A stretch of DNA of 64,000 bases from Phaeosaccion multiseriatum (Eukaryota > Ochrophyta, other classes): the NCBI GenBank assembly GCA_965112735.1, contig OZ218951.1:3658001-3722000 (forward strand), read 5' to 3'. The position numbers and the translations under genes were made by a program. Below are positions 36,000 through 50,141 of this stretch, one piece after another. Below the pieces are notes generated by a model. That model did no database searches, had not been told where the DNA came from, and saw only the letters and a list, made by a program, of their open reading frames with translations. Each line of letters begins with the position of its first letter. Positions within the stretch are counted from its first letter, which is position 1.

Positions 36000-37249
36000 T
36001 CACCGCGATTTGGACGCGCCTTCGCTGAACACGTTTTGCAAGACGTGCTGGGCAAGTTTGCCGTTCTGGAAAGGCGTCTCCTGCTTGAAGGCTCGGACGG
36101 TAGGCTTGGAGGTTCCCTTGCGAGCCTCCATGGCAGCGAAGGCCTTCTGCTTGTCCACCATGTCCAGGTACTGCGAGTTCTCCCTGCGGGCAGAAGGGAC
36201 GGACGTGTGAACAAACGTATGTTTCCGATGGTTGGCATTCCTGCCTGCCTCGTTTAGTCTTACCTCTTGGCCTGCATTGTTTCTAAGCGCACCCTTTGCT
36301 CCCGAACTCTCCGATCATTGGCCACCTTCTCTGTGAGGTGCTCCCAAAGGAAGTGTTTCAGGTACTTGAGATTCCAGATATCCTCCCTGTAGAAAGACCG
36401 CTTTTTCCCTCCTATGGACCGGTTGTTCAGGGACTCGGCGACGCGCTTTGCGATCTTCTTGTCCTCGAATTCAATCCATCCCTCCTTTGGGGGGCACGGG
36501 GGTGGGCATGACACAAACATTCGTGGTCAGGATATCTCGCAAGGCCCCACATGAGCAGTCCAAGACAGCACCCACACCCACGCTGCTACGGACCGGGACA
36601 AGCTCTCACCTTGAACGTTTTGTTGGGCTTGCCGCTCCCCTTCGCCCCCACGGACTTGCGTTTTACCGCGGCACCACTCTGGGCCAAGAAGATTCGAGTA
36701 ATGGCTCCGTACTGGCCAAGCAAATGCTTCACCTTCGCTGGCTGCTCGACAAAAAACAGTCACGTTTCAACGAATTGATGAGCCCCGAGCCGCGGAGGAC
36801 GGAGAAGGGCCCCACCCTCACAGACTCACCTTCATGTGTGGAGGTATCCTACTCATGTACACCACCCCTCTTCGCTTGAGCAGCGCGTTGAAGTCGCTGA
36901 CATCCTCATCAAGCTTCAAGGGCCGCTTAACCTTGCGTGGCCTACTCCAGCTACCGCTCTCCTCCGCCTCTTCACCGTTGCTGGTATGTCCACTCTCACT
37001 TCCTGCCTCTTCCTCCTCCTCCTCCTTCTCCTCCTCCTCATCCTCTTCCCCCTCCTCCTCCCCCTCCCCCCCCTCCTCCCCCTCCTCCTCCTCCTCCTCC
37101 TCCTCCTCCTCCTCCTCCTCCTCCTCCTCCTGCTGCTGCTGCTGATGCTGCAGCTTCTCGTGCTCCTGCTTCCGCCTGTGCTCCCGATTACGCTTTCTTA
37201 TTGGTACTATTGCTGCTGTAGCCACCCCTGCTGGTGTTGTTGTCGTCAT
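36000..37249 (-). CDS. Pre-rRNA processing factor ESF2 / ABT1
   Basis: Four exons assemble into an ESF2/ABT1 protein, a nucleolar RRM-type factor of the small-subunit processome needed for 18S rRNA maturation. Conserved parts are RRGVVYMSRIPPHMKPAKVK, HLLGQYGAITRIFL, EGWIEFEDKKIAKRVAESLN, SFYREDIWNLKYLKHFLWEH and LTEKVANDRRVREQRVRLE. The tail NVFSEGASKSR ends at a TGA at 36000-36002. The N-terminus contains a very acidic stretch of about 45 residues, nearly all Glu (plus-strand CTC repeats around 37010-37130), and a short poly-Gln. The start at 37249 (MTTTTPAGVATAA) is the first in-frame ATG. Confidence 0.88.
37010..37146 (-). repeat. Coding trinucleotide tract (poly-Glu, then poly-Gln)
   Basis: Plus-strand (CTC)n changing to (CTG)n encodes the Glu and Gln runs of the ESF2 N-terminus. 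Antisense poly-Leu/Pro/Ser readings of this tract are not genes. Confidence 0.85.
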
Positions 37250-37452
37250 TGGGATACTGTTTCGAACACCTACACAAGACCAACCAAACAAGGAGAAAAT
37301 AAAGAAAAAGGGGAAACCCAGTTTTAGTTTCAGCTTGAGAGCGCAGAGCACGGACGGTGAAAGATTTCACGATTTGAAAGGAAGAAGAAGAATAGGGGGG
37401 AGAGAAAGACTAAAAAGGAGGCCAGCTAGAGCAAAGGAAGACACTTTTCAAA
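37250..37452. promoter_or_regulatory. Putative bidirectional promoter, ESF2 / RRM protein
   Basis: 203 bp lie between the divergent start codons of two RNA-metabolism genes, with A/G-rich stretches near 37375-37420. Shared control would make sense functionally but is inferred from spacing only. Confidence 0.4.
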
Positions 37453-38970
37453 ATGGAGCTGGATGCCGAGAAAGGGGTGCGTAAAGAGGGGGTGGCCTTG
37501 GGAACTGACCGGGCCGCCCCTCACAACTGGGTGTTCTCTCCGATATTGTCCCTATCTAACAAACATGAGGCTTCGTCCGGCCACTCCCTGTTTCCCACAG
37601 CTGTCAATGTCGCTTGACGCGATCATTGGTGAGCGCAAGACGTCCTCGCGACCAGCCTCGCGACCGGCTTCACGACCTGGCCAGGGAGCCAGTCGCGGGC
37701 GGGGTCAGCGGCAGGCGGCCGCGGCCCCCTATAGGAAGTCTAGGGAAGGGCTTAACACGCAAGCGAGGGGCGGGGGCGGTGGTGGGAACAGAGTCTTTGT
37801 GGGAAACCTCAGCTGGGACTGTACGTGGCAACTGCTCAAAGATCACATGCGAAATGCGGGTGAAGTAGTGCACGCTAAGGTGCTTGAAGGCCAGGACGGA
37901 AGGTCGAAGGGGGCTGGCCTCGTGGAGTACGCGACTGCGCGGGAGGCGCGGAACGCCATTAATACGCTCACCGACACCTCTCTGAAGGGCAGGTACGCAG
38001 GAGCCACTTCCGACTCTGCTCAAGGCCTCTGCTGCTGCTTCTGACGCTTGAGTCCCTGACCCCCCGCCCCCCCCCTCTCTTCTCCATCTCTCCCACTCAA
38101 ACACACGAACCCCAAAGGCTGATATTCTGCAGAGAGGACAGGGAGGCGGGCTCGGGCCCACACGGCCAAAGCCCAGGAGGAGGTGGGGGAGCTGGAGTGT
38201 ATGTTGGCAATCTCTCGTGGGACGTCTCGTGGCAGGTCCTTAAAGACCACATGCGGACTGTGGGGAACGTGATTCGTGCCGACGTGATGCTGGAGCCGGA
38301 CGGCAAAAGCAAGGGGTGTGGGCTCGTCGTATACGCCACCCCTGCCGAGGCGAGGAGAGCCATCAACACGCTCACAGATACGAACCTGAACGGCAGGTAC
38401 GCAGAAGCCCTTAGCTTTTCAGCATTGGTGCTTGGTGGGGCTCTCTCGGGTCTAATCGTCGCGACTCTCGCTCCATCTTTACCCTTTCCCCTTCCGTTTC
38501 GCTCGGTATCTCTTCTCCGTCGAAAGGCCCATTTTTGTGAGGGAAGATAGGGAGGTCGGCAACAAGGGGGTTGCGAGAAGGGCAGACGGAGGCCGCGGAC
38601 AGACCTTCGGAAATCAAGCCCAAAGTGCCCTAGGGAGACAGGTAAGGATAGTGGCTGCCAGCGCCACTTGTTTGGTTGTAAAAGCTTGTCCGAGGCCAGC
38701 TCCTTTGATGCCTATTTCCCTCTCTCCTGTCAGGTGTACGTTGGAAACCTGGCGTACTCGAGCACATGGCAGACGGTGAAGGATCATTTGCGCACGTGCG
38801 GAGACGTGCAGTACGTGGAGATCCCTGAGGACGGGAAGGGAAGAAGTGCCGGGTATGCCATCGTGCGCTTCGCGGAGGCTTCAGCAGCGGATCAGGCAAT
38901 AGCCACATTGAATGACACCGAACTCAACGGCCGCCTCATTTTCGTTCGGGAAGACAGAGAGGCGAAATGA
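37453..38970 (+). CDS. Three-RRM RNA-binding protein with UAP56-binding-like motif
   Basis: Exon 1 (MELDAEKG) splices to LSMSLDAIIGERKTSS. An SR/RG-rich linker and three RRMs follow. RNP2/RNP1 pairs are NRVFVGNLSWD with GAGLVEYA, GVYVGNLSWDVSW with GCGLVVYA, and VYVGNLAYSSTW with AGYAIVRFA. Each domain ends in a similar NTLTDTxLxGR element, then REDRE, showing recent internal duplication. The opening SMSLDAIIGERK resembles the UAP56-binding motif of ALY/REF-type export adaptors (MSLDDIIK). A role in mRNP packaging or export, like yeast Gbp2/Hrb1, is plausible. Algal G-strand telomere-binding proteins are a second possibility. It is divergent from ESF2 with 203 bp between starts. Confidence 0.82.
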
Positions 38971-39255
38971 AGATTTGAGGCCTGATCGTTTTCGTCAGCT
39001 TTCCCCTTTCTCACCCGGGGAAGGACTTTGCAGCGCGGGGAGGAGGGGAGGAAGGCTTTGGACTTGACAGAGCGGAGGAAGCACCTCTCCACAGCCCTTC
39101 CTTGACAATTATTGTGTCTCCGTGGTCATAATAATGGATATGTAGTTTCTCATAAGGAGTAAGGAGCTCTAAACTGCTGCCCGCGAGAGCGCCTGAAGGA
39201 AAAGGGGGAAGAGCGGCTACAGAGCAAGCAGCCTACGCCAGGTGTGTTTCCGAAT

Positions 39256-42200
39256 TTACAGAGGGTCGGCGGCGATGAGAAAGTCCAGCATGTCCTCTCG
39301 CCCCTCCAGGTTGAGCCCCTTCTCATTCGCCAGATGCAGCAAGCAGATAAAGTAGAAGGGAAGCGTGACCCCTTCTTGCTCCTCCTGCAGTGGGGGGGCG
39401 GGACAGACATGGGTCAGAGGTTGGCTGCAAGTGACAAAAGAAGATGTCGCACTTGAAACGAGTTCTGGTCCTTGCCTACCTGAGATGATACGGCGGCTAA
39501 AACATTGGAGAATTGGAGTAAAGGCTGCGGCTCCGGTGTTTTCTCCTCCTTCTGCTCGGCCGAGTCCTGCGCACAGTCGGGCTGCGACTGCTGCTGCTCC
39601 GCAAGGCCGTCCACATGGTCCCAGAGGTTGCACTTGAGACGGCGCACATCCACCCGCTTTGCCCGTGTTGCGTACCTACAGCCAAAGAAAGACGACACAC
39701 ACCGCAACGAGGCGCAGGTCAAGGACGACATCGACGAAGAAGGAGCAAAAAACGACTCTTTGCGTATCTTACCCAATCTTGATCTTCTCCACCTTCCTCG
39801 CCTGAAGCAGCGAGTGCCCTTCAAAGTCGTCTGGGATGGAATCTGCGTCTCCATCATTGATCCACCCTCCCCCGCCAGCATCAAAGTCATGGTCTCCATC
39901 CGTGTCAAGGTCATCATCCCCGCTCCCAAAGTCCAGGCCTCGCACACCGTCTGCAAACAGCCCCGCCTCGTCATACTTGTGCGAGCTCGCTTCGTGCAGG
40001 CCTCTCTCTGGAGCCGCACGTCGTGCCACCGCTGATCGGCGAAGGAAGAGCCTGGCAAGGTCCTTCGCTTGGAAGAGCATGTCCTGTGTGAAGTCATAAG
40101 GGCACTTGAGTCTGGACCAGGGGGTTTGTTTGCGTGCGGAGAAAGGGAGGGAGAGTTTACCTTGGGCAGTGTATTTGAGCTTGCTTGAATAGACTTGGCC
40201 ACATGTTGGTCGGATAGCTGTGTCTTGTCCTGGGCGCCCGATGATCGTTTCTTGCTCTTTTCCCCACTGTTTTTGGGCGCCGCGAACTCTTGGCTCTGAG
40301 GCTGCGAGGCAGCGGAAAAGGTCACGCCAAAGGGCTCCTTCTTTCGCGAACGAGCTCGCGGGACTGAGCGCTGTGTATGTTCAGCCTCGCGCTTAGCGGT
40401 GGCGCGCTTCTTTGCTACTGAGCGCTTAGTCTCTGCGAACTTCCAATGCGCAAGGCCTGCGGTGCAACAGAATTGTCAAAGGGACAGCAGGTCATCTCCT
40501 GCAGCAGGCCGGCGGGGCGACAAGAAAGCGCACGCAGCTCATTACACAAACCTGCCCATTTGTTGGTCGAAGCCGCTGCTGCCGTCGCCGCCCCTGTAGT
40601 GAAGAATGCATACTCATCATCCACCTGCCATGAGTTTCGAAAGAGGACTTTGTGAGACTCGAGCATTAGAATGCTAAGGCACTATGCAGACTGTATGTTA
40701 CCTCCAAGTTGCTGCAGAGGCCGTCTAGCAGACGCGAGCGGCTGCTGCTAACGGAGGAAGCGGAGTCGACTCCAGCCGCCACACAACTGACAGGTGAAGA
40801 GGCCTCTCCCCAGATCTTGGGGGAGTTCAAGTACGACAATAGAGGCCAAAGGGAAGAGGGATGAGAATGCGTTCAAGGCCATCGCCTCTTGGAGCACCAC
40901 CCTACGGTACGTACCAATGTGGGGCTCGCCTCGTCCTGCTCTGTATCCCCGACACTGTCGTTTCCCAGATTCATGTAATCGCAATCTTCATGCCCTCCAC
41001 CACCATCGTCACTGTCATCGTCGAACGCGGTCGAGGAGGCTCCGACGTTTCCTTCCTCCTCTTGTTCCAAACAAGAGTCCGCCTTTTCATCCATGCTGCG
41101 AAGGGAACCAACAGGGGGAAGCATAGAGACGTCAGCAGGAGCATATGAGTAGGACATGTACTTCAAGCCTCACCTCTCTCTGATTTCGTTCCTCAGCACT
41201 TGGAACTGAGGGCACAGCGGTGCGGACAAGAAATCGGTGCACAGCGAGAGGAGTTTACTTCTCAAGCCTCGAATGTCTACCGAGCTTCCTTCGCTGACGC
41301 GCGTTTTATGGCTGGAATGCTCGGCCTGCGCCTTGGGCATTATGACGTCTTCCCTTTCGCGCAGCAACGTCCCCTCTCCAGTCTCAGTGCCCTTGCGCGT
41401 GGTTCCAGACGTTTGGCACAGACCTCGCTCGCCATTCTTGATGCCTGCTTCTTGTACTTTTTCTTCTTCTTCATTTTTCCCTCCGCCGCTATCAAACACA
41501 ACCTGTTCGTAAGAAAGACAAGAGAACTGTTGAGAAAGAACACGTGGGTGAACTCGACGGGCAGAGCTCGACTCTCCTGACAGCCATCTGAGACGGACAG
41601 ATTGCACAGCAACATTCCCTTGGCCCCAGCTTCATCAAAAGTCTTGCTCATTTTGTGAAAGAGCGGGTCAACATCGAATTCGCGGTCGAGGTTCCTGCCA
41701 AGCGAGAAAGAGCAACATATGGAACACACTCGTTAATAGGTGAAGGGCGCCTCTTTAACCCCCCCTAGCTCCAAGCTCACGCACCCAATGTTTATACTCT
41801 TTGTAGTTTCTGCCAAAGTAGCTGCCTCCCCTGCTGAAGGTCTACCTGTCCCGCTTTTCCGCTCGGTAGCGGAGTCGTGATCTCCCTCGGGGCCTCGTCG
41901 CGCATCGTCCGTGCGGCTCAGATTCTCGAGGACCCGGTAGCTGGTGGCATACGTTTCGTCTACTCGGTAGGACCAAATCTTGATCGAAGCATCAAGTGTA
42001 CATGAAGCCTTTTGGAAATTCACCTTACCGTGCCCCTTGGCACTGTCTCCAGAGCCCCCCTCTTCTCCCCGGAGCAAGATGTGATCCATGTGGTCAATCA
42101 AGTTGAGGCTCCAGCTGTTCTTGGCATTGATTTTGTTCTCGCTGTTCAGCTTGATGATGTTGGTGTACATGTTGGTCAATTTCAGCTGAGGAATAAGCCA

Positions 42201-42532
42201 GAAGAGGACAAGGACGCAGGGGCGTCAGGCCTTCGAACTGGAAGAGCTCCTTCTCCTGGCATCTCCTTCACACTCACCGGGTCGCCACCAGCAGAGCCGT
42301 TCCCACCAGCACCAAACGACTTCCTGCTCAGCCCAAACCCGCTGCTCCTGCGCCTCCCTCCGCGGCTTGTCTTCCTCCCGCTTCGGCCAGTGGCAGCAGC
42401 AGGTGCAAGCACAACATCATCTTCTGCCCCCTCTGCCAAGCTGCTCTCTCCTCCCATGAGGTCCGGGGACAGAAAGACCTCCTCCGGGTGGGGGTGCCGC
42501 TGCTCCTCTTCCTCCCCCTCCTCCCCCTCCTC

Positions 42533-42575
<43 letters not shown>

Positions 42576-42580
42576 CGCAT
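39256..42580 (-). CDS. Condensin complex subunit 2 (CAP-H / Barren kleisin)
   Basis: Multiple exons give a complete kleisin. N-terminal region: LKLTNMYTNIIKLNSENKIN, then AKNSWSLNLIDHMDHIL, which is the helix that contacts the SMC2 neck. Next come ASIKIWSYRVDETYATSYRV, REFDVDPLFHKMSKTFDEAG, AKGMLLCNLSV, the acidic middle (DGDADSIPDDFEGHSL) and the C-terminal winged helix YFICLLHLANEKGLNLEG, matching the SMC4-binding end of animal CAP-H. Condensin I compacts mitotic chromosomes. The start at 42580 (MREQQQ) follows a Gln/Glu run from a CTG/CTC microsatellite; an ATG at 42634 would add MFWRLVFLILALCEREC. Confidence 0.88.
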
Positions 42581-42723
42581 CACACACTCTCGCTCGCAAA
42601 GGGCCAGAATCAAAAACACCAACCGCCAAAACATGAAGTGCCATAAATCGAATCACAGATACCAAGGGTTCAAGGGAAAGAAAAGAAAGGCAGCGGCGGA
42701 TAATAATTCGGCGGGAACAGCGG

Positions 42724-45372
42724 ATGGCCCTATCAATGATGTGGCTCGTGGTGCTGCTGCTGCTTCCCGCCTTCCGCGCAGCCGAGTTGCTTGAGGAGGA
42801 GTACGACTACATTGTGGTCGGCGCAGGCGTGGCGGGCGGGGTCCTTGCCACGCGCCTGGCTCAGCTCGTCAAGGAAGCTGGAGAGACTGTGCTTGTCGTG
42901 GAAACTGGCTCGGATGAAAGCAAGAATCCTCTCCTCCAGCCGACTTTCTTCTTCAAGGACACCAAGTAAGAGAAAGGGGAGAAACAAGTTTGAGCTGCCT
43001 CCTTCTTTAGCCCGTATTTCCTGTGTGTGCAATGTTCTCCTGCTAGACACACACACCTGTATCGCGACTATTATAGCCAAGAGGGCCCGCAACTGAACAA
43101 TCGGCGGCTCCTCCACATGAGTCCCAAAGCCTTGGGGGGGGGCAGTGCAATCAACGCGATGGTGAGTGAGTGGCAGAGAGTGCCAGAGAGTGGCAGAGCT
43201 CGAGGAGAAGCACACGAGGGAATGGGGAGAGGGGGAGATGTTGCATCCTGCGTGTCCTCAGTGGCGAACTCGTGTCAACATTTTGTAGGTCTGGACCTGG
43301 GGAGATCGTCGGGATTGGGAAATATGGACCAATGTCACGGGCCTGGCGGAGTGGACTTTCGATGACGTCAAGGGCTACTACAAACGTATAGAGGCTTACG
43401 AAGCTCTCGATCCAACAGGGTGAGCGTCTACGCCCTACTATTAACCTGGAAGCCTGAAGGGAGGGGCAGCATCATGAATTGGCTCCCTCTAGAGCAGCAT
43501 GGGTGGCTTACCTCTGCCTTTTCCCGCCGAATGACGAAGAAACTTCCTGCTGTCCGCCACCTGTCTCAACTCTTTCTGCTGCTGCTGCTGCCGTTGTGGA
43601 TAAAAACTCATGATGGGATACGCTGGTGTGGCGACAGCTTGCGAGGAAGGAACGGCCCTGTCCACGTTTCTGTCTACGAGCCAAACGAGATTTCGCGCGC
43701 TGCAGTGACTGCAGCTGCAAAGACTTTTGGTGTCCCCGAAATAGCAGACCATAATGGGGATATCCATGAAGGATCGGCGATACTCCAGAGAAATGTGAGG
43801 GGCAATCAACCTCTTACGGCAGAGAGACAGAGCAGCTGGGTTAGCTTCCTGCAGCCTGGCAACGCCACTCTGGTAAGGAAGAGCTGCCGCTTCATTGCCT
43901 CAAACATTGCGTCGAGCTCACGACACTGGCTCCTGGACGGGTTGTGTGTATTGGTAGGACAACCTTCGCGTATTGGAGGGCGCTACGGTGACTAAGGTGT
44001 CGCTGGAGGACAAGGAGGCCACGGGGATTGAGTTGCTACTTCGGGGCAATTGTTTTTATGTAAGGTGAGTGGAGGGGTTGTGCTGAGTAGTTTGTAGGCC
44101 TGGCTACTCCTTTATGAATTCGGGCTCTACCCCTTGCCCCCCCGCCCTGTGTATCAAGTGCAAGAAAAGAGGTGATATTAAGTGCAGGTGGACAAAACTC
44201 CCCAAAGCTCATGCTACTGAGCGGTCTTGGCGATGAGGTAAGAAGAGTACATACGAGTCAATGGGTGTAGAGGGGTGTTTGCGAGGCCCTTCTTTCTCCA
44301 GGTGTCGGCACATCTATTCTCAAGCCTCGCGCGCCCCCCCTTTGCGGCAGGACGAGCTCATGGACGTTGGCGTAACCCCCGTGGCCCACCTTCCTGGAGT
44401 CGGAAAGGACATGCTCGATCACATTAATCCTGGCAGCTTGATATTTGCGGGTAAGCCGTGTAGGAAGTGGTCACATGCATGTCGAGAAACAACGTACTTT
44501 TCTGCGGCTCACACAATCTGTATGCCCCCCCCAGGCCCCCCACGACAAGACTATGACGGCAACCTGGTTGCGGCATACGGTCGTACAGGAGTAGAGGAGC
44601 CCGCTCTTACCCCAGACGTCGAGTTTGGATACATTATGGGGCCGGCAGACCTGAATCCTGCAAGCTGGGAGTATGTACCCAGTCTGCACATGTTCTACGT
44701 GCTGATGCTAAACAATGACGCAAAAGTAAGTCCCTCACGCGCCTTTGCTGAAAAGATATGTCAGCCTTGCCCTTCCAACCCTCTGCCTACCTTGTCCCCG
44801 CGTGCTGCAATAGGGCTCCATCAAGCTCTTTGACGCCGATCCTTTGAGCGACCCGGTGCTGGAAAGCGGCTACCTCAAGTCGAGTCGGGATGCACAGAGA
44901 GTTTGCATCATCATCCGGACGCTCTTCTTGTGGGCCGCTCGGATGAATGACGTTTTGCCCCTAAGCCAGGTAATGAGCGGGCCATACCCTCTGCCCATCA
45001 CGCCGCAATCCACGGACGACGAAATTCTTGAGGTGAGAATCGGAAGACGATCTTTGGTGTCTGTCTACAATACTAGTCCATGTCCAAGCGCTCTCCCTTC
45101 GCCCCCCGATTTCTCCTCTCCGCTCGCTGTCTGGCGCTGTGCAGGTGGTGCGGACCACCGTCGATACGCACTGGCACATTGCCAACACCTGCAGAATGGG
45201 CGACGTTCGCGACCCCAAGAGTGTCGTTGACGCACACTTTAGAGTCCACGGCATCAGAAATCTGCGAATAGTAGACGCCTCCGTGATGCCATCGGTGCCC
45301 AACGGACACCCCATGGCAACCATCATGGTCCTCGCAGAGAGAGCCGCGGAGTGGATAGCCCTATCACAATAG
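42724..45372 (+). CDS. Secreted/ER GMC-family FAD oxidoreductase
   Basis: About ten exons. The signal peptide MALSMMWLVVLLLLPAFRA is followed by the Rossmann FAD motif YDYIVVGAGVAGGVLATRLA. ALGGGSAINAM (GMC signature 1 region), EVILSAGGQNSPKLMLLSGL (GMC signature 2) and VTPVAHLPGVGKDMLDHIN come next. The catalytic end has HWHIANTCRMGDVRDP (normally H..GTCRMG) and VPNGHPMATIMVLAERAAE. The 'EVILSAGG' block is recovered only with a non-obvious acceptor (GCAAG/AAAAGAGG). The family oxidises alcohols such as choline, glucose or aryl alcohols; the substrate here is unknown. Algal fatty acid photodecarboxylase belongs to the same family, but this protein has a plain secretory leader without an ASAF-type plastid site. 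Confidence 0.8.
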
Positions 45373-45650
45373 TATAGTGCCTGGGGGGGCGGGGTAGTTC
45401 TTTAAAGGCCCTCCCTTGCAGGACGATAGAACGCTTGGCATTCACTGTATGTATGTATGCAGACACAAAACTCGATGCATTTTAAGACTCAAAAAGTATT
45501 TATAAGCAGCATCGATTAAAAGCACTTAAGGGTAGCTACTCAAGGATCTCTCTCCACGGGTTCACCTCCAATATCTGTGCCTCTAACCCGCCAAACTAGA
45601 CGAGCAAGAGTATATGGTCCTCTGTGCGACTCGGTGTCTCTATTGTCTGA
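45373..45650. other. Convergent 3' spacer
   Basis: 278 bp between the GMC and PetC stop codons. It is AT-rich and holds 3' flanks only. Confidence 0.6.
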
Positions 45651-47057
45651 TTACTTCCACCAGGGCTCATCACCAGTTCTAAAATCGGTTTCCGTCCTGT
45701 GAAGCAACAGAGGTTAGGAGGAAAATTAAAATGAGAAGTGAGTCAGCTGGAGGGAAGCAAGAAATGCCCGCAAGTCGCAAGAAAGGTGTTCTCTTGAAAT
45801 GAGGTATCGCGGCACGGGAAGCGAGGAAAGCGACGAAGGTGGTGAAATCACACATAAGAGTTCTCAAAGATAAGAAACCCAGACATGTAGTTTCTCAACG
45901 TGGGAAACAGGAAGCCCATAGGAGAGTAGGTGATGAGACAAAACGCACAAACCTCTTCCAAGCCGCAAAGATGCAGTAAAGAAGATGACAAAAGACACCA
46001 ACGTGGCTAGCTCTTATGACTCACCATGGGGTGAAAGTGACCTTTCCTTCAACGTCCGCGACGTGGGACAGAGGCAGAGAGAGGGGCGCTGGACCGCGCA
46101 CAACCTTTCCGTTCTTGTCGTACTGGGAGCCATGGCAGGGGCAGATGAACTTGTTCTCTGATGCGTTCCAGGGCACAACACAACCCAGATGGGTGCACAC
46201 AGCCACAATACCGAAGTCCTCTAGGGTCTTGTCCTCCTTCACAATCTGTAGGAGGCGACAGAAAAGAACACGGTCAGAACTACTTCGTTCGAGGGATACC
46301 TATTGGTATGACTGCTGGGAAGAGAGAGATATCTGTGTGTATGGAAGGACGGCATGAGGGGCTGTGCTGAAATGAACTGGGGGAGGGGGGAGGGCGGAAG
46401 GGGTCTGAAGGTGGTCAAGGCGTAGAACCAACCAACAGGCTCTGTAAGTGGCGATTCCGTAGACTGCTTCACTTACCAAGTACGTTGCGTCTCCCTTGAT
46501 ACCCTCCACCAGCTCACGTGCCCCAGCCTTATGCGTGCTCAGCCAGCCCTCGTACGTAACGTCTGCCCCAACTGCGTCTCGTGCCGTAAGACCCGCCCCC
46601 GCATCCCCCCCACTCCTGGGCACAAAGAAGGAAACGTACGGAACTGCCAAACCCAGGACAGACACACCTGATAGGACAACGAGAGGGAACAGAGGGTTAT
46701 CACCTGCTCTCACGGCATCACACCCTCTCACTCCCCCCCCACCCCCCCCCGGCCAAATTCAGTCGTACCAGCTGACCCCGCCAGGATAAGATTCATGAGG
46801 TTACGCCTGTCCATGTCGGGAACAAAGGCGTCCTCACCAGACATGGACATGGCTGACTTGGACACGGGGGCGGTCTGCACAGGCAACAGGGTTGAGGGAG
46901 GGTCTCAGGCTTAGCAAAGACAGAAAATGCGCATGTAGGCCAATTCGCGTACCTTTCGAGCGGCGATGCGAGCTCCCCCAAAGGCTGAGGGGGCCACAAA
47001 GGCCTGCACGGAGGCCACAGCCAGGGCCAGGAATGCAACGACAGCGGGTGCCTTCAT
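45651..47057 (-). CDS. petC: Cytochrome b6f Rieske iron-sulfur protein (plastid)
   Basis: The start at 47057 gives [28 protein letters not shown], a bipartite plastid leader. The mature N-terminus ([19 protein letters not shown], then [17 protein letters not shown]) is the membrane anchor. The soluble domain has both cluster boxes, [10 protein letters not shown] and [20 protein letters not shown]. The [2Fe-2S] protein passes electrons from plastoquinol to cytochrome f. The coding sequence does not stop after VTFTPW: a 328-bp intron (46024-45697) leads to a last exon (45696-45651) encoding [14 protein letters not shown], the conserved C-terminus. It is divergent from the LysRS gene, 160 bp away. 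Confidence 0.95.
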
Positions 47058-47217
47058 CTTGTCTTGCTGCTATAAAAGAAAAAATATCTGCTCTCTCCCT
47101 GCCTCAAAGTCAGGGTGTTCCCCGGGGGGGCGAGGAGAATCCCTCCTTACGTAGGCCCCGCCATTTGTAAAGACACCAGTTGTGCGTCCAACGAGAAGAG
47201 GCACTCGCTTTCCGCCC
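47058..47217. promoter_or_regulatory. Putative bidirectional promoter, petC / plastid LysRS
   Basis: 160 bp separate the start codons of two nucleus-encoded plastid proteins. Joint expression with plastid biogenesis is an inference. Confidence 0.45.
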
Positions 47218-49888
<2,671 letters not shown>

Positions 49889-50141
49889 ACACAGACGCAT
49901 GTATATTTGTATATATCGTTTCCGTCCCGTAGCTGCAAACTGCGGTGGCAGCTGATGGTTGGCCGGCCGGGCGCGAACATCCGTATCATAAGGTTACGAA
50001 ACCCATTACGTAAGCGCGTACGTGTTTGGTCCCCATGCTGGTTTTCGCTGATGTGTGATTAAAAGTCGAATGAAACACAGCAGCAGTCAACACAGGTACA
50101 AACAGGCAGTCTCGGCACAGGAGCCAAGCGCCGCAGCTAAA

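Noticed and set aside
36834-37327. Plus-strand poly-Leu/Ser/Pro ORFs
   Set aside because: They are antisense readings of the trinucleotide tract coding Glu/Gln in ESF2.
42012-42794. Plus-strand ORF of 260 codons
   Set aside because: It runs antisense through CAP-H exons and its poly-Ser/Cys run is the CTG/CTC microsatellite.
42724-45372. Fatty acid photodecarboxylase as identity of the GMC oxidoreductase
   Set aside because: Same family, but there is a secretory leader without an ASAF-type site, and I could not confirm the photoenzyme-specific residues by eye. Left as general GMC.
46021-46242. PetC stop directly after VTFTPW
   Set aside because: The conserved family C-terminus is found in frame behind a GT-AG intron at 45696-45651.
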